Below, piece after piece: positions 19,950 through 31,841 of a stretch of DNA of 64,000 nt. The translations under genes and the position numbers were made by a program. Below the pieces are notes generated by a model. That model saw nothing but the letters and a program-made list of their open reading frames with translations, did no database searches and was not told where the DNA came from. Origin of the DNA: Trichobilharzia szidati (lineage: Eukaryota; Platyhelminthes; Trematoda; Strigeidida; Schistosomatidae). The stretch covers positions 88,344,793 through 88,408,792 of the forward strand of contig OX235273.1 of NCBI GenBank assembly GCA_944472155.2. Direction: 5' to 3'. Within the stretch, counting starts at the first letter, position 1. Every line of letters begins with the position of its first letter.

Positions 19950-20560
19950 GGCTGGCTGGATTCAACATAGAACTTGGCACTGAAGTGCAGCAGTTCGAGG
20001 TGCCACGTTCCAAAGAGCACACAAAGGTAGACAAGAAAATGAGTGAAGAGAATCAATAGACTTTTGACAAGTATAAGAGTGAAACAGAATGAGTAATGGT
20101 AGAAAGGAATATGAAAGATTACAGAGACTGAATACATCTGCGTAAGCCATTGACAACGATTTTGAGCCATGTCGCCTATTGTCTCCAGCTATTGATTCTT
20201 AGAGTCCCGAGGGCGGGCCCCAACCCGGAAGTCTGCATCTCCCTACCTGACTCAGTTTAACTGTTAGGGATTTCATGGATTGATGATGCCATGTTTTTGT
20301 TTGGCCACCACTTACTCTTTTCCAACCTGCACCTATATCAGCTAGTAATGCCCGTCCGGGGAGGTGATGGTTAGAAATGCGCAGCACGTGACCTAGCCAT
20401 CTCAATCTATATAACTTTATAGCCTCTTCGAATGATTTCCCCTCTTTGCCCAACACTCTACGCCTGACGTCAGCATTACTTACCTTATTATACCACCTAA
20501 CGTGAGAAAGAGATCGTAAACATCTGTGGTTAAAAACAGACAACCTTTTCATGTCTTCAA
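19950..20560 (-). mobile_element. RTE LINE 3' fragment with (CAGC)n tail
   Basis: Minus-strand C-terminus of the RTE protein ([34 protein letters not shown] near 20210) in one open frame 20552-20199, then the family 3' UTR, the terminus GTTCTATGTTGAA and two CAGC-type units (plus strand GGCTGGCTGG). 5'-truncated at about 20560, in the codons just before EDMKRL. Confidence 0.9.
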
Positions 20561-21002
20561 CTCGAAGTGAAGTGAAACTATAAAAAAAATGAAATCATAG
20601 TAATAAGAATTTCTCTAAAATCTTTGTTTGATATCGTAATAGGCATTTTACTTGTTAAAACTTGGTGTATAACGACTTCAAAGTATATTGTCTTTTAATA
20701 TCTTTTACAATGAACTAACTGGAAAAAAGAACATTAATAAGTAGTTGCATGACAATAAAGACTTTTGTAATCCAACATTAACCTTGAGAGTGTGCCATGT
20801 AGGACAGAAATACAGTTTTATATTTACTTCTCCACTTTCACTGACCATCTTTAGCTCTTAAGTATTATCATCCATTCACATCTCCCTTTAGTCCAAATAC
20901 TTCACATGTCCATAATCTCGATTATACGTTTGTAAATAACTACTTACTAATTATAAAAACGACACCTATATAACAAGTTGTTGTTCTGTATTTTGGTATC
21001 AG
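20561..21002. other. Intergenic, no gene
   Basis: AT-rich, nothing recognised. Confidence 0.5.
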
Positions 21003-21077
21003 TTCAATGAAAATTTTGGAAATAGTCATCACTTGACCGCACTACCAACTGACAAACTAGTAGAATTCATGCGTCAG
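21003..21077 (+). CDS. Candidate orphan exon (75 nt)
   Basis: Open 25-codon segment, FNENFGNSHHLTALPTDKLV then EFMRQ, bordered by TTTTGGTATCAG and GTAAACAT. It is symmetrical (phase 0/0). It could join the candidate terminal exon at 22062-22118. No family recognised and no upstream partner found, so this rests on splice borders and composition only. Confidence 0.35.
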
Positions 21078-22061
21078 GTAAACATTTATCAATACTACTC
21101 CCTGATAAACAACAAAATGTTACCATAACTAAGTGATGTATAACCGCTCTACTGGCTAATTTTAAACCTTATTCTCTTATAACTTCTATTAAGCATTTTC
21201 TAATAATTTTGCTTGCCATATTTCACTGTTATACCGCAGACATATTAAACTAGGACTGTTTAACATGAATCATATAAGTCAACTGAACAGTTTGTGTAGG
21301 AAGCATTTTCTACTTCAAACTAAGTGTGCACTTTCTGTATGATAAGCGAAAACACCTTTCGTGAATTTCGTCAAGTGGAAAATGATAATTAAACATGATA
21401 TCGATTTTTCATCATATTGTATACTTTGACTTAATATTATTTGTCTAGACATAACTTAAATTCCTTATTCAAGTAGGTTCTGTTCGATATTTCCTCGCTA
21501 TTGCACAACTCCATCTTCATTATTATTTTGACTAGTCTCAGTGAATAGTATTTATTTTTCTGTTACTATGTATTGTAAACAAATGCAGACTAAATACTTC
21601 GATGGGATAAAAGTGTTTATAACAGCATTTGTACATCTGTAGAAAAAGAATATCTTTGCTGAATCATGTATTACTTTTCCAAAGTACTGTGATCGAGATT
21701 TTCCTTGAATTGGAATACATTCACCATCTTCGCTGCTTTTTATAGTGACTAGTAAATAAATACGCATCACCGAAGAAAAATGTGACAGGCAAATTGACCC
21801 GTGCATGAATTACATTCACTCAATCCGTAGAAGAAATTTTCCGTAAAGCGATATTAACAATTATTCTCTTACAAATAATGTACAAATGTCCTAATATACC
21901 GACGGATTATAGATTACCAATAGGAATATTACACAAGTACCGCAATTTCCGTTTATCATGATTAAAGTGTATTATTTGTGTAGGATATTTATTTTCCGTT
22001 GTAGTGTAACGATGTGACTACAATATTTTCTTTTTTAATCATTCTAACCAAACCATCGTAG
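21078..22061. other. Intergenic or intronic, nothing recognised
   Basis: AT-rich. If the two candidate exons belong together this is their intron. Confidence 0.4.
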
Positions 22062-22118
22062 GTCTCAGTTTTTAAAGACAGGATTTTGGCGGGCAGTTGG
22101 TCTAAGATTGGATCTTGA
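22062..22118 (+). CDS. Candidate terminal exon
   Basis: Follows a pyrimidine-rich stretch and CATCGTAG. Reads VSVFKDRILAGSWSKIGS then TGA in phase 0, compatible with the end of the exon at 21003-21077. No recognised domain. Confidence 0.25.
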   Translation, partial: VSVFKDRILAGSWSKIGS

Positions 22119-22554
22119 ATCTATGACGTCTGTAAAGAAGCTGTAACTTCTTCTCTGCCGTCGAGTAGGCAGTGAAATCTAAGATGAGCGCTCTCTGTAT
22201 GCAACAAGAAATAATAGAATATGACGAATTTCGCTTTTTTTGTAACATACTTAGTACCAAAAAAGAAAGAAAAATCCGAAGTCAACTGGTGTGTTTCCAA
22301 ATGAACAGAAGTTGATGCTTGTCTACGCAATTTGTCTTAATGAATTAACAGTCAACACAGTTTTGACGTTGAAAGCAAAACAGCATTCAAATTACGAATT
22401 ACTTCTTTTTTTTAACGAATCGAAGAGAACATTTGATGATAATTTGTGCAAGTGTATCTGTAAACTGACAAGTCTGTACACAAAATAAATTGGATATAAT
22501 GAAATTAACATTGCTCAGAAAGAAATGAAATATGAATAATAATAATTATTATTA
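22119..22554. other. Intergenic, convergent 3' flank
   Basis: Lies just downstream of the MARCH5 stop. An (AAT)n/(ATT)n run at about 22537-22559 overlaps the MARCH5 stop region. Nothing else recognised. Confidence 0.5.
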
Positions 22555-25500
22555 TTATTCAGTATAGTCCTTCACTTCTCTGTAGCATATTCGAAAATAT
22601 TGTAACTCTCGATAGTAGACAGTCAACAGACCTTTGATTCCAAGATATGTTAATCCACCCTTTATGCAAAAATACATGAAAAGAAAGATAAAATGCAGTG
22701 AAGTTAAAATTTACCTTCTACAAGATTAATTAGTTTTAATCAATTAATCTAATCCATTGTTTTACTCATATATATATATATATATATATATAATGTGAGT
22801 AGAGCCATAGACAATCAGGCAGTTTATACCTTGCTACTTGGTTGCAACATGCAGTCAACTCCTTGTGGATTGATGGAAGTTTTTGACTTGACCACCCCTA
22901 ACTCTTTACCAACCTAATGTGCCTTGTAAGTGGATTAATTGGGTGAAAACTTTCAAAATGCATAATGTGGATAAAGAAGAAGTAAAAACAAAACGCCAAT
23001 CAAATATGGTATGTAGATTCACCTGTGATGACAACAAATAACAATACATTGACCACTTTTCCCGTATTTATTCAACTAGTGCAACCGTGGCTCGTTGGCT
23101 AAAGCACTTGACTTTCAGCCAAAATGTCTGGGGTGTTGATCCCGCACTACCTACTTCATCCTGGGTAACTGGGTAGTCTCATCAACCGTCACACAACAAG
23201 TGTGGCTCTTGATCGTGTTTATAGGTCTGTCCTAGGTATCAGTAAAAAGTTTGAGCATTGTGGATTAGATCAAATAAAGTATAATTATATTTCAATAGTT
23301 TACACACAATGATAAAAAAATTGCAACAGTGGTGTGAACACGGGCAGTAATTTTGCTCGAAATATTACCAATAACAAAACTTATCATTGTGTGTAAACTA
23401 TTGAAATATAATTATACTTTATCTGTCCTAGGTACTTGGGTTCAAAGAAAACCCGGTTAAGCATCAAACGTTTTAACTTGCATAGGCATAAAACATACAT
23501 ATTTTAGGTGCAGAAAGTAGAAGGAATTTGTGTCAGTTGATAAAGATCATATTAGATAACACTCAACATCAGCGGTTTACATTTCATATCATGAAGGGAC
23601 ACAAGTAGACTAAAACGTTTTCTGAAATTTGACAATGTTCTGCATGAAGCTAGAAGATTTGCACTCCAACTCAGTGGAATGTAATACTAAACGAATCTAT
23701 GTGAAATAGGAATATTACGCCAGAACATTGAAGACTATCATGTATGAATTTAATTTGAGCAGATACAAGCAATAATTGTGAATAAAGTGACAGGTTTAGC
23801 CTCAAAAATGTTACCTGGGTGAATACGCATCCATGTTGCAGTTATGCGAGTTAAAAGAAAAGTATTTGCGACTGAAAATAGTTTCTATGTTTGTTTGGTT
23901 ATCTGAACTCAATTACGTGGAACATACTGTTCATGTCGCAGGTTGAGCCACACTTATGATGATGATACTACCCAGTTGCCCAAATTGAAGTAGGTAGGGA
24001 GGGACCCGTTATCCACTGGCTGAAAGCCGTTCTACCATATCTCCACAAATAATTTCTATGCAAAACAGACAAGTCAAAAAAAACCAATTCTGAAAAATAC
24101 CAAGTATTCTTACCAGGAAAACTCTACGAGTAGCTGACTGCACTCTCTGGAAAAATAGATGCCCAAGAATAGTAGATATTGTTGGCAGAGCCAAAGCACT
24201 ACAGATAAGACGTGGTATATCAGATATTTCTGAGCGTAATTCTATTTCAGCCTCATTAACTTGCCAAGTAGGAAGATCTTGATAGTAAAGAAGATAGGCA
24301 ACAAATTATAAAGGGTTTTAGTATTAAAAGTATAATAAGGTACTTTACAGTGAATAAAATGAATGCATCTTACTTTCTAACATATAAATCTGGAAGTAAT
24401 TCTCCAGCAACTTGGTACCAGTAAAAGTAGTTTTATGTAGTCACTCAAATATGTGAGTCACGTCATAAGACTGACTCCAGTGAAGTGAACATGTTAGGTG
24501 AGTGGGTATATCGTACCAATAAAGGCACTACTCGAACTCACACAGCCGTGTAAGAGCATACAGAGAATTGTCATCTGGAATGATAACAACCAGATGTATC
24601 CGTCAGGAATTTCCAGTGTCTCCAATGCTGTTTAATTTCACCATAGGTGTATGGTGATTATTGTAGCTTTCCTCGACAATGTTGGCCAACATTGGATTAC
24701 GTTGGTAAAGGTTCACTATTGATCAAACCGAAACCCAGCATCAATTCACAAAGTCTTCAACGGTTAGTTTGAACAGTGTAGGGAGTTGTAGATTGCCCAG
24801 TTAGGGTCCCTGAGATACTAAGAATCAATGGTTGGAGACTATTGCTGACATGGCACAAAATCGTTCTCAATGGCGCAGATGCATTCACTTTCTGTGAATC
24901 CCAATATCCACTAAACTGCCATGATTTTTCCATGTTCCTATACTTTCCTGGCCATTATTATAATTATTTTTTGAACAAATTTTCTCTTTTATCTGCCTTT
25001 GTGCGCCACATGGAGTATGACAACTTGAACTGACACACTTTTGTGCGAAGATCTATGTCGAAATCCAGTCAGTCAGAACACATTTGGTGTGCTACCTTAA
25101 AAGTTTCTACAATATGCACGGTTTGTACACAGTTTGGACCAAATTTTCACTTTTAGAGATTACATACTAGGATGATAACAATTAGAAGAGTTTCCTTCCA
25201 TTCCATCTGCTCTCTCGGACTTTTAATACTTATATCATATCTCCTAATTTCTCGCTAGCTTCAGATAAGGTGCGGACATTCCGTGCCCAAATGTTTATTT
25301 TCATAGACACAAGACACATGAAGGTATTTATCATTTTCACTCATATTGAATCGCTTCGTTACTTTGTGTGATGCGTTAAATCGGTCAATTATGTCCTCCG
25401 TAAAATCCATCTCAACTAGTTGCTTGTCGGTATTGACTGTTTGTCTTGTGACCACTGCTGAAATTTTAAACCTTTTCAAATGGTTTACATCAATTTTAGT

Positions 25501-27759
25501 AACCCATATGAATTAGTGCCATGTCACTCAAAAGCATTTGTTTGTTTTTAATGAAAAAGTAGTCATCTGAATTGCACGCGACATAAAACAAAGGCTAATG
25601 ATCATTGCAAGATGTTTTCAATAGTGGCCCAAAACCTCAGCAAAGTTGATTCTCGCATGACCGTAGGAATAAAACTGTATATTTGTGTTGTTACAGTCGA
25701 TATTATTCGTACATAAAAAGGTGTTTATAAACTCTTCCAATAGGAGAATTGGAACTTAACAAAGTGCGACAAACCAGCGTGTATTCATATGTTTAAGCCA
25801 GAACAAAATTCAGAGTAACTAAGACTCAATTACCACCAGCGGTTACACTAACTCCAACAGTATTTCAAACGCCAATTTTCCATGCAGTTTCCTTTGTTTT
25901 AAAGTGAATAGCTGCGTTACAGATCTCGAATTTATCAACCGAATATTTCATACAACTACTAAGAACTCCAAAGAGATACAAGGGGCCATGAAGTTTAATC
26001 AGCCTATACATATGTTAAGTGTGAAAGATAGAGCAAATGAAACAACTGATGTAAATCATTGACCAAAACTCCTTTGAAATTTTTGTTGGTCACGATTTCA
26101 TTTACAATTTTCACCACAACGCTTGTTCTCTCACCATAAGCAGTTTATATTTAATGAATTATTATTTGACGCCCAGTTCCATAAAAGATCAATTAATACT
26201 AAAAGTAGTAAAATCCTCAAAAGCTATTTGGCATAATTTACAACAGAATAAAAACAAAAGCAGAGTATTTCACAATAGCAGCAATGAAATCAAAGTAGGA
26301 ACCGTAAATCTACTACTTACCTTTGCGTCTAAATAGCTGAATAAAAGGTAAACGGCTTATGTGATTCCTCCATAAAATAAGGAGTCTAGTTTCCCACTGG
26401 ATCGCTTTAGCCAAAATCAGACACACAGGTATAGTTGGTAATCCAAGTAATAATAGAGGCGGATCTGTAAGTCTCATGGCTTGTAAACCCTGTCGATGTC
26501 CATACACCTGCATCACTGTCACAGCTCCATAAGTAACAGCAGACCAGTAAAATGATCCGAAAATAATTCCACCAGTAAGGATGAAAGATACAGAACGAGT
26601 AAGTTGGTCAACAGATTGTAAAATACTATACAAAATCCCTAGAAGGGAGAGAAAAAATAAATTAAGTATTTAATTTGATGATATGTACAATTAGTTAAAG
26701 AATTGATAAAAACGGTACCCTCCTCCAATGAAATCCTGTATGCATACTCTAGCATTCACCCAACTTTATTGTGATTCATGACTGGACACACATTTTCAAA
26801 GTCACAGCTTTCTCTTTAAATAAATTGATTCTGCTTGTTATCAAACAGGATGTTTATTATTCCTGATTTTTCCCGTCTAAACATAAATTTAGCAGTCAGC
26901 CAGTAAGTGCTAATGAATCATTCCCGAATAAGTTGAAAAATATGGTGAGGATTGGTATTTAATGTTGTTCGGAAAAAAATGAAATACGGCCTGAGACAAC
27001 ATAAAAACAAAAGATAGTGGTGACTGATGTATGTCTAGAGGGAAAAGTAGTAAGACTGATCAGCTGAGATTGTTATTTACCGTTAAGCAGTAGATTAAGC
27101 TTTGTGTTGAAGTAAGCCGTACTGAAAAGTATAGGAAATAGAGACGATTCCAAAAAACAGTTTGCTTACTGAGGAAATTTCATTTATGTCATACCTTTCC
27201 TAATGTCTACGTATGTTGAACTGCTCAATCGTTGGAACTGAGACGTACTACTTTGTACACTCGGATTTCAGTAAGTAATCCCATACCCTAATGACGTTTA
27301 GGTAAAGTAAATTTATCAATCGTCACACAACACGCAGGCTTTGTAACTTAATACGAAAACTTTTCCAAGATTCTTAAGTCTAACACTGAAACTGAGTTTC
27401 CCGGGGTATCAGCTACTGACCGAAAATGGTTGCATGAATAATCCACAGGTTATAAAACACAGCTTTAGTACACAAAATTCATTACAAAGAACTTCTAAAA
27501 ACCTACCACAATTGGGATAAATTATCACATATGGTGTGTTACATATCTGACAAGAAATAGCGTCTGTTTCTCTGTTGTGCTGTTGTTCGCTAATCCATCT
27601 CTGAAGACATGTCTGATGAACCCATTTAAGTGCCCCACGACAACGACAAGGTCTACTCCACAAGTTGATGGAATCGCAATCTACTTCAGAACTTAAACAA
27701 ATCCAGCAGGTTCTGTCTTCTTTTGGCGCATACGACATTACGTCTGTATTCTGCTCCAT
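22555..27759 (-). CDS. MARCHF5: MARCH5-like RING-CH E3 ubiquitin ligase, 4 exons, 279 aa
   Basis: Exons on minus: 27759-27507, 26638-26321, 24277-24114, 22659-22555; all borders are GT-AG and the frame is continuous (840 nt). Exon 1 has the RING-CH (C4HC3) domain: CWIC, PCRCRGALKWVHQTCLQRW, then CQIC. Exon 2 has the family core YWSAVTYGAVTVMQVYGHRQ and GLPTIPVCLILAKAIQW, which are membrane segments. Exon 3 has ALPTISTILGHLFFQRVQSA and exon 4 GGLTYLGIKGLLTVYYRELQ before the end DYTE. Length is nearly that of human MARCH5 (278 aa). In other animals the protein spans the mitochondrial outer membrane four times and ubiquitinates fission/fusion factors. Exon 4 is small and starts after an A-rich acceptor (GCATAAAG). 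Introns carry RTE and SINE relics but no damage to coding sequence. Confidence 0.95.
22768..22792. repeat. (AT)n microsatellite
   Basis: About twelve AT units in the last MARCH5 intron. Confidence 0.85.
22840..22925 (-). mobile_element. RTE LINE fragment, short and degenerate
   Basis: CTTGTGGATTGATGGAAGTT and CACCCCTAACTCTTTACCAA correspond to the RTE coding segment also seen inverted at 53600-53665. Confidence 0.5.
23085..23238 (+). repeat. tRNA-derived SINE, family B (best copy)
   Basis: A-box-like TGGCTCGTTGGCTAAAGCAC, B-box-like GTGTTGATCCC, then the body ACTACCTACTTCATCCTGGG, TCATCAACCGTCACACAACA and GTGTGGCTC. It is interrupted at its 3' side by the long-hairpin insertion: TCTGTCCTAGGTA is found on both sides of that insertion. 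Confidence 0.7.
23239..23421 (+). mobile_element. Long-hairpin element, short copy with 13-bp TSD
   Basis: Flanked by the perfect direct repeat TCTGTCCTAGGTA (23226-23238 and 23422-23434). Layout: leader AGTTTGAGCATTGTGGATTA, then perfect 38-bp inverted arms at 23277-23314 and 23382-23419 starting AAGTATAATTATA. The inner region keeps only the right-hand arm (CAACAGTGGTGTGAACACGG onward), so it is a deletion form of the copy at 55919-56195. No coding capacity. Confidence 0.8.
23435..23939 (-). other. MARCH5 intron, remainder
   Basis: Nothing recognised beyond the end of the SINE sequence at about 23470. Confidence 0.5.
23940..24050 (-). repeat. SINE family B, minus copy
   Basis: On minus: GGCTTTCAGCCAGTGGATAA, CTACCTACTTCAATTTGGGC, AACTGGGTAGTATCATC, CATAAGTGTGGCTC. 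It lies 60 bp from MARCH5 exon 3, on its intron side. Confidence 0.6.
24515..25078 (+). mobile_element. RTE LINE relic with (CAGT)n tail in a MARCH5 intron
   Basis: Antisense to MARCH5. It carries a decayed RT box B region (CCGTCAGGAATTTCCAGTGT, ATGCTGTTTAATTTCACCAT), then after divergent or deleted sequence the protein end (ATCAATGGTTGGAGACTATT, GACATGGCACAAAATCG), the 3' UTR, the terminus GATCTATGTCGAAA and (CAGT)n at 25066-25076. Confidence 0.8.
25079..26320 (-). other. MARCH5 intron, remainder
   Basis: AT-rich. Open frames at 25261-25479 and 26154-26336 are not recognised and fall inside the intron. Confidence 0.5.
26639..27506 (-). other. MARCH5 first intron
   Basis: Donor GTAGGTTT, acceptor CCCTTCTAG on minus. 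Contains a worn family B SINE on + at about 27225-27350 (CAATCGTCACACAACACGCA). Nothing else recognised. Confidence 0.6.
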
Positions 27760-27992
27760 AACCCAGAATACGTATATCGCATAGACTAACTGTTCTACCT
27801 GATGAACTGGGGTATTGATACGTCAGATTTAGTATCACAAAGCAACATGAAATTATGCTCCGACTGCTGAAATAGAAACACAAATAAAATTACTAGAAGT
27901 TTACACAATTAGGTAGTTTAAAACTAGTCGTTTAATTATAAAGATTATACAACATGCTATTATAAATTCCTATATCAAAAACAACTGTGTGG

Positions 27993-27995
<3 letters not shown>

Positions 27996-28033
<38 letters not shown>
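27996..28033. repeat. (AT)n microsatellite
   Basis: About 19 TA units, some 240 bp upstream of the MARCH5 start codon. Confidence 0.9.
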
Positions 28034-28035
<2 letters not shown>

Positions 28036-28639
28036 GAGACACTTGTCTACGAGAACAAAGAAGGCTTAATACAGCTCTCTGATGTTCATACCTACTTAGT
28101 GCCTACCAAGCAGTCTCACAATTGTTTAGAATTCAAGAACTCATCGAATAAGCGGATTATAGCTTATTGTAGAAGGGACGTGGTGCAAGTTATTCATTTT
28201 ATAAATCATACTGTTGTTGCTTTAAATTACTGTCCAAATTCAAAAAAGATTAACACTAAAACATAAAATGCAATGCTGAAATGGAATATTTCGAAGTGCA
28301 AATATGTGAATGACAAGAAAATTATTCTAAATTAATTCTTCTTTGAATAATTAGAACCGAAATAAACTACGATGATTTATATTGCATAACAAATAAATTA
28401 GGTGGTATCCACTGAATGGTGAGTACTTCACATTATCCTGGAAATAATATTTGCGTCGAAATTAAAGTATCATAGCCAAAGACAGTCTTTCAAAAGTTGA
28501 CCTTCAAGAACCAATCAGATATAGGGAATGTTACGAATGATCATACCAAATCAAATCATACCTGCCTTTATGGACTTAAAAAATGGAGCTACAGTATACC
28601 ACTTATTTACTGGATACTTTTTCTGTGAATCTTTACTGT

Positions 28640-28740
28640 TAGGTGAGGTTATGGCTTTTGTAATTAGGGTCTAAGGTTCAGATTAGGATTAGGGTTAAAG
28701 TCAGGATTGGGAGTTAGGATTATGGTGAGATTTAGGCGTG
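28640..28740 (+). repeat. Degenerate TTAGGG-like patch
   Basis: Runs such as TAATTAGGGTCTAAGG, ATTAGGATTAGGGTTAAAG, GGGAGTTAGGATTATGG and GATTTAGG resemble decayed telomere repeats (TTAGGG, the schistosome telomere unit). Confidence 0.4.
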
Positions 28741-28910
28741 TGTTATATCACATTAATGTAATGACAATTGTCAGAAATATCAATAGATCACTAAATACCA
28801 GGACCCAAAGTCACCTGCATGATTGCATCCGCCACGCATGATATGATTTCCTTAATCAATATCAGTGTAGCGACTGGTAGACATCCTTACAACACATTAG
28901 CGAAAACTTT

Positions 28911-28930
28911 ATGGTGTCATATGACACCAT
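28911..28930. repeat. Perfect 20-bp palindrome
   Basis: ATGGTGTCATATGACACCAT reads the same on both strands. Confidence 0.9.
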
Positions 28931-29404
28931 GATATATATCATGTTAGCAATGTTTTTTAGTGCATTCATAAACGATTACGAAATCTTTTGCATTTGATTT
29001 CTGATTGGTTTTTTAAAGCCACTGTGTTTTTGACTATGATAGCTTAAACTTTGCCGACATTTTAATAATCCAGAGGATAGGGATGTCTGACCGACCTTGC
29101 ATAGTAGCGCAAAGAGTTATTTTTTCCGGCATCCTTATCCAATATCCAATATCCTGATTACGAGCTAGTATAAACCAGTGATTTCTTTGAGCTCGCTTCT
29201 TGATTTTAAGGTAGAGGTTCCAGATCTTCGGTGAACTTATGCGTAGTAAATCCCGCCACTCGACTGCTTTAGCTCTGGTAGACTCCAGGAGGAGTGATGC
29301 GAGGATTGGTCAAGATTGTGGTTTGTAGTGTGCCGTATGTTAGGACTCAGCTGTTGCCGTGAATGGAGTTTGACCTAACACCCGTTGGTCATTCGGTATA
29401 GTCA

Positions 29405-31841
29405 TAAAAGTAGAGTAATAATGATAATGATAATAATAGGTTGTAGTGTAGATAATATAGGTTGAGATAAGTGAAATAATAAAGAAAGAAAGAAAAGAAA
29501 AGATAGAGTAGTCGGTACAGTGGGAGAAGACAGGACGGGTCGTGGGGATTTAGCTTGTATGCTTATCCATTGACAATGCTGTTTCAAATTTTAAGAGGGT
29601 AAGCCATTGAGACACAAACCATGCATTTCTGCATGATTGTCCAGCTTCCGCTTAAAAATCTCCACAGATGGAGCTGTAGTTACGGCCGCCGGTAAAGCGT
29701 TCCAGAGACGGCAAACTCGAAGCGAGAAGAAATGTGAACGCACTCGAGTCCTTGGTCTCTGGTGTGCTATCCTTAGCGGGTTACCTCGTGGAAGCCTATA
29801 ATCACTTAATGGCAGGATGCTCTTATCAGGATGGGCCTGGTCATTTAGGATCTTATAGACGGTGATGAGGTCTCCCCTGTGACTACGGTAACTAAGTGTG
29901 AAAAGACTTAATTTCTTCAGTCTCTCCTCATATGATTTGTTGCGGAGGCCGATCACCCATTTTGTCGCTCGTCTCTGGACACTTTCTAGCATGTTAGCAT
30001 CCCTTTTGAGTAGCGGAGGAGCAATGATATTATGCACCTCAAGGAGTGGCCTCACGTATGTCGTATACAACGTTAGGAATAGTTCAGGAGTAAGAGCTCC
30101 CAGTTGCCTATGCATAAAGTGTAAAGTGCCGTAAGCTTTGGCGACGTCCCTCGTGTAATTTACACTGGTGTCTAGCTTTTCTGTTAAAATAAGGCCTAGA
30201 TCGCGTTCTGATGGCACACAACTCAAGTTCTGGCCACCAAGGGTGTAATTTGCACTCTGTGACCTGCCGGAATGAAGTTGCACTACTTTGCACTTCTTTA
30301 AGTTGAAAGGCATTCCGTTAGCCAGAGCCCAGTCCCCCAGCGTTTGCAGGTCAGCCTGCAATCTGTCGGAGTCTTCCGATGAGTTTATTGCTCTCCAAAT
30401 CTTCACGTCGTCAGCGTAAAGAAGCGCAGAGCAATTCAGTTGACAGGGCAGGTCATTGATAAAAATCAAAAACATCAACGGCCCTAAGATAGAACCCTGA
30501 GGAACCCCTGATGCCGAGGTGTGCCAGGATGATCGGATGCGGTTGACTTTGGTGCAGAATTCTCTCTCGCCTAAATAATCTTCCAGCCATGCGAGAAGTG
30601 CTCCAGAAACACCCGCTTTGCTTATTTTGTGAAGGAGCAGACCATGGTGAACTGTGTCGAATGCTTTCGCAAAGTCGAGAAAGATCACATGGACTGGTAC
30701 CTTTACATCCCAGGATAGTGTCCAATCGTTCCAAGCTAGTAGAAGATTCGTCACACAGGATCTTCCCTTCCTGAAACCATGCTGTGCTTCATGGAGTAGG
30801 TTAGTCCCGTCGAAGTATTTTCTCATGTGGTCGTCAATGAGACTTTCCAATATCTTCGATATCACTGGGAGTAGCGCAACTGGTCTGTAACTGGTCGCGT
30901 TCTGCCGGTCACCACCCTTGAAGATAGGGGATAGGATGGCTCGTTTCCATTCACATGGAAGTTTCCCTACATCAAAGGAGTGTTGAAACAGATCACTTAG
31001 GGGTTGGCAGAGACTTTCTGAACACTGCTTCAGGACGGATGGTCTTATGCCGTCGCAACCTGCAGACTTTCCCGAAGCCAACTTTCCCAATTTTATGAGT
31101 ACCATAGCCGGGGTAATTTGAAATGTACCCAGCAGGTTTTCGCACGTTGGTCTTGCATTGTAATCTTGATGTTTTGTGAGGGTAAAATCCTCATTACTGT
31201 TCAGTTGCCTGTGAAAGGCTAGACTGAATGTCTCTGCCATTTCAAGACTAGTAAGAGATTTCCCATCAGAACCCACTAGATTGCAAGCTCCCTGGTTGGT
31301 CGGTTTTCTTTCAGACAAACTTATAGCTTTGGGTCACAACTATTGCGAGGTTCTCTGAAATGTCCTTCTTCACTCCGGACTCGTATGTTACACCGATTCC
31401 TGAGTTCGAGGTACTCTTCATGTTCGGGTTGACTCTGCGATACTCGCCACGCAAACCAGGCTTTTCGCTTCGCCTGTAGAAGGCGTTGTGTCCCCCTTTT
31501 TAGCCATGAACGTTGCTTTCTAGCTTTAGGTGTGACCAAAGGAACAGTGTCTGAGATCGCCTGGTGAATGATCTCCTTTACCACTCTCCAGTGTTCTTCT
31601 ACTGTAAGCTCTGTCCAATTTTTTGGCCAGTTTGCTTCAGACAAAAGTCGTCGCATTTCGGTGTAATTGGCTTTGTTATAACACAGATAGGGCTGTGTAT
31701 TGTCCCACTGTAAACGCTCGCGGAGGACTATGTCGAATGTTATGACCGCATGGTCACTACTACCTATGGGAGTCGTGATCTGAACGTTTTCCACTAGTAG
31801 CTGGTCACTAGTGAGCACGTAATCCAGTCTAGACTTCCCAC
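29405..31841 (-). mobile_element. CR1-like LINE, 5'-truncated, one frameshift
   Basis: Minus-strand non-LTR element. The 5' piece (31841-31321) has the end of the endonuclease (SRLDYVLTSDQLL, IGSSDHAVITFDI) and linker. A frameshift at about 31320 leads to the RT frame 31318-29591 (575 codons, uninterrupted): SAGCDGIRPSVL, YRPVALLPVISKILE, QHGFRKGRSCVTNL, FLDFAKAFDTVHH, SGVPQGSILGPLMF and LLYADDVKIW (catalytic YADD at about 30410), then RRATKWVIGLRNKSYEERLK and the terminal HFFSLRVCRLWNALP. The 3' end is a simple repeat of ATT/ATC units near 29410-29440. Clade call rests on the VPQGS and YADD contexts; SR1/Perere-type schistosome elements are the likely relatives. Confidence 0.88.

Larger units (their letters stand above)
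27760..29404. other. Region upstream of MARCH5, no gene
   Basis: Presumed to contain the MARCH5 5' UTR and promoter but no clear core element was identified. It holds an (AT)n tract (27996-28033), a degenerate TTAGGG-like patch (28640-28740) and a 20-bp palindrome (28911-28930). Confidence 0.5.
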
